NCBI GenBank assembly: GCA_023387235.1
Contig: JAEWIJ010000065.1
Span: forward strand, 36,155 to 100,154
Source of the DNA: Pseudomonadota bacterium
Lineage (GTDB): Bacteria > Pseudomonadota > Alphaproteobacteria > Rhizobiales > Hyphomicrobiaceae
Length of the DNA stretch: 64,000 nucleotides
Direction of reading: 5' to 3'
Shown here in pieces: positions 63,089 through 64,000 of this stretch. The notes under the pieces were generated by a model. The model was not told the DNA's origin. It saw nothing but the letters and a program-made list of their open reading frames with translations, and did not search any database. Each line of letters starts with the position of its first letter. The first letter of the stretch is position 1. Both the position numbers and the translations under genes were made by a program.

Positions 63089-64000
63089 CGCTGAGCCTCG
63101 TGGCGGAGGCCACTGATCTGCTGGCCGCCGTCGTCGCGATGGCTCGCGCAGAAGTCGGTATCGGAACACACGAACATGCGCCCGCCGCGATCATCGGTGA
63201 CGACCTCGTCGAGGTAGACGCCCTCCGATCCGCAGAGCGCACAGCCACGATCGAACTTCGTCGGTTCGAAGGGATGATCCTCGAAATCGAGGCTGACGAC
63301 GTCCGTATAGGGCGGCACCGCGTAGATGCGCTTCTCGCGGCCGGCGCCGAAGAGCTGCAGCGCCGGGCTCATGTGCATCTTCGGGTTGTCGAACTTCGGC
63401 GTCGGCGATGGGTCCATGATGTAGCGGCCGTCCACCCTCACGGGGTATGCGTAGGTCGTCGCTATGTGTTGGTACCGTGCGATGTCCTCGTAGAGCTTCA
63501 CGTGCATGATGCCGTAGTCTTCGAGCGCGTGCTGGCGGCGCGTCTCCGTCTCGCGCGGCTCGAGAAAGCGCAGCGGCTCGGGAATAGGCACCTGATAGAC
63601 GAGGATCTGCCCTTCCTGGAGGGGCGTCTCAGGAATGCGGTGGCGCGTCTGTATGATGGTCGCGTCGCTCGTGTGCGTCGTCGTCGCGATGCCGGCGGTG
63701 CGCTCGAAGAACTTGCGGATGGAGACGGCGTTCGTCGTGTCGTCGGCGCCCTGATCGATGACCTTCAGCGTGTCGTCGGCGCCGAGCACCGCTGCCGTCA
63801 CCTGCACGCCGCCCGTGCCCCAGCCATAGGGCATGGGCATCTCGCGACTGGCGAACGGCACCTGATAACCAGGAAAGCCCGTCTCGCCCGTGCCGAGCCG
63901 GACGACCGCGCGGGTGACCGTCGCCTCGCCGACATTGAAGGGTGCGCCGCTGCCGCCGATCCGGCCGCGCAGCATTACGAGGCCCGTCTCGGGAGGGCGC
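63085..64000 (-). CDS. phnJ: Apparent PhnG-PhnJ in-frame chimera (5' end beyond window); PhnJ part is C-P lyase
   Basis: The frame is open to the window edge. Its first 42 visible codons (64000 to about 63874) read as the middle of PhnG: PETGLVMLRGRIGGSG, FNVGEATVTRAVVRL. From about 63873 it becomes PhnJ (PGYQVPFASREMPMPYGWGTGG onward) to the stop, 262 residues. The radical-SAM-like Fe-S cysteines are intact: CALC, then FVCSDTDFC; the glycyl-radical residue (E. coli Gly32) is the Gly of PGY, second residue after the junction. About 30 residues of the PhnJ N-terminus, the PhnG C-terminus and any phnH and phnI are missing between. A Met at 63975 is internal to PhnG, not a start. Either a real deletion-fusion or an assembly error. 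Confidence 0.8.
   Translation of the reverse strand, partial: RPPETGLVMLRGRIGGSGAPFNVGEATVTRAVVRLGTGETGFPGYQVPFASREMPMPYGWGTGGVQVTAAVLGADDTLKVIDQGADDTTNAVSIRKFFERTAGIATTTHTSDATIIQTRHRIPETPLQEGQILVYQVPIPEPLRFLEPRETETRRQHALEDYGIMHVKLYEDIARYQHIATTYAYPVRVDGRYIMDPSPTPKFDNPKMHMSPALQLFGAGREKRIYAVPPYTDVVSLDFEDHPFEPTKFDRGCALCGSEGVYLDEVVTDDRGGRMFVCSDTDFCASHRDDGGQQISGLRHEAQR

Noticed and set aside
63085..63975. Calling phnJ as a normal gene starting at the ATG at 63975
   Set aside because: That Met lies inside PhnG sequence, the frame is open upstream to the window edge, and the residues after it are PhnG, not the PhnJ N-terminus.

Overview
This is a GC-rich, gene-dense chromosomal segment of an alphaproteobacterium, most likely order Hyphomicrobiales. 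The support is a DUF1036 gene coupled to pyk, an aspartate/glutamate leucyltransferase, a PmtA-type phospholipid N-methyltransferase, a phosphonate (phn) locus with a DUF1045 gene, and strings of ATGA-coupled genes. I saw no rRNA, tRNA, CRISPR array, transposase or phage gene.

Layout. 1-6.85 kb: a family-5 peptide/opine-type ABC transporter operon on the minus strand with two tandem paralogous binding proteins, two permeases and two ATPases (the second cut by the window edge). 7.0-13.7 kb: a GTPase-less EF-G-like protein, parC, a glycerate kinase, and DUF1036-pyk. 13.8-17.3 kb: a CDF metal transporter followed by a visibly AT-richer patch with a fatty acid desaturase, a small membrane protein and a patatin-like phospholipase. 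17.6-21.5 kb: a PfkB kinase, a sugar isomerase-like protein and transketolase. 21.6-30.7 kb: housekeeping and small genes (dienelactone hydrolase, Rid-family protein, bpt, holC, lspA, ileS). 31-37.2 kb: an SDR, two coupled TPR membrane proteins, an HTH regulator and a DUF4846 protein. 37.3-40.8 kb: an ECF42-type sigma factor locus (DGPF protein, sigma factor, DUF1428, MoaD/ThiS-like protein, BNR beta-propeller) with two matching candidate promoters. 41-43.8 kb: acyl-CoA dehydrogenase, TPR protein, fumarylacetoacetase-like hydrolase. 43.8-49.4 kb: a NusG paralogue divergent from a polysaccharide export/tyrosine kinase operon that also carries a J-domain-like protein and is followed by a YdcF protein. 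50-55.2 kb: membrane-lipid genes (psd, a PLP aminotransferase, an Mpo1-like protein, pmtA, a GT4 glycosyltransferase). 55.3-64 kb: phosphonate uptake (phnCDEE) and C-P lyase genes (phnN, M, L, K, J) with candidate PHO boxes.

How the parts fit. The lipid genes beside the phn locus, with PHO-box-like sites before the glycosyltransferase and in the phnC/DUF1045 divergent promoter, suggest a phosphate-limitation segment combining lipid remodelling with phosphonate scavenging. The most striking anomaly is at the right edge: the phnJ frame is open to the window end and its first 42 visible codons read as PhnG, so the DNA encodes an apparent in-frame PhnG-PhnJ chimera with no phnH or phnI between. 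The junction falls just before the glycyl-radical Gly of PhnJ.

Two palindromic repeat families occur here. Three copies of a CTAAAGC...GCTTTAG element lie between divergent start codons, and three copies of a CTTCTCC...GGAGAAG element fill gaps between convergent genes.
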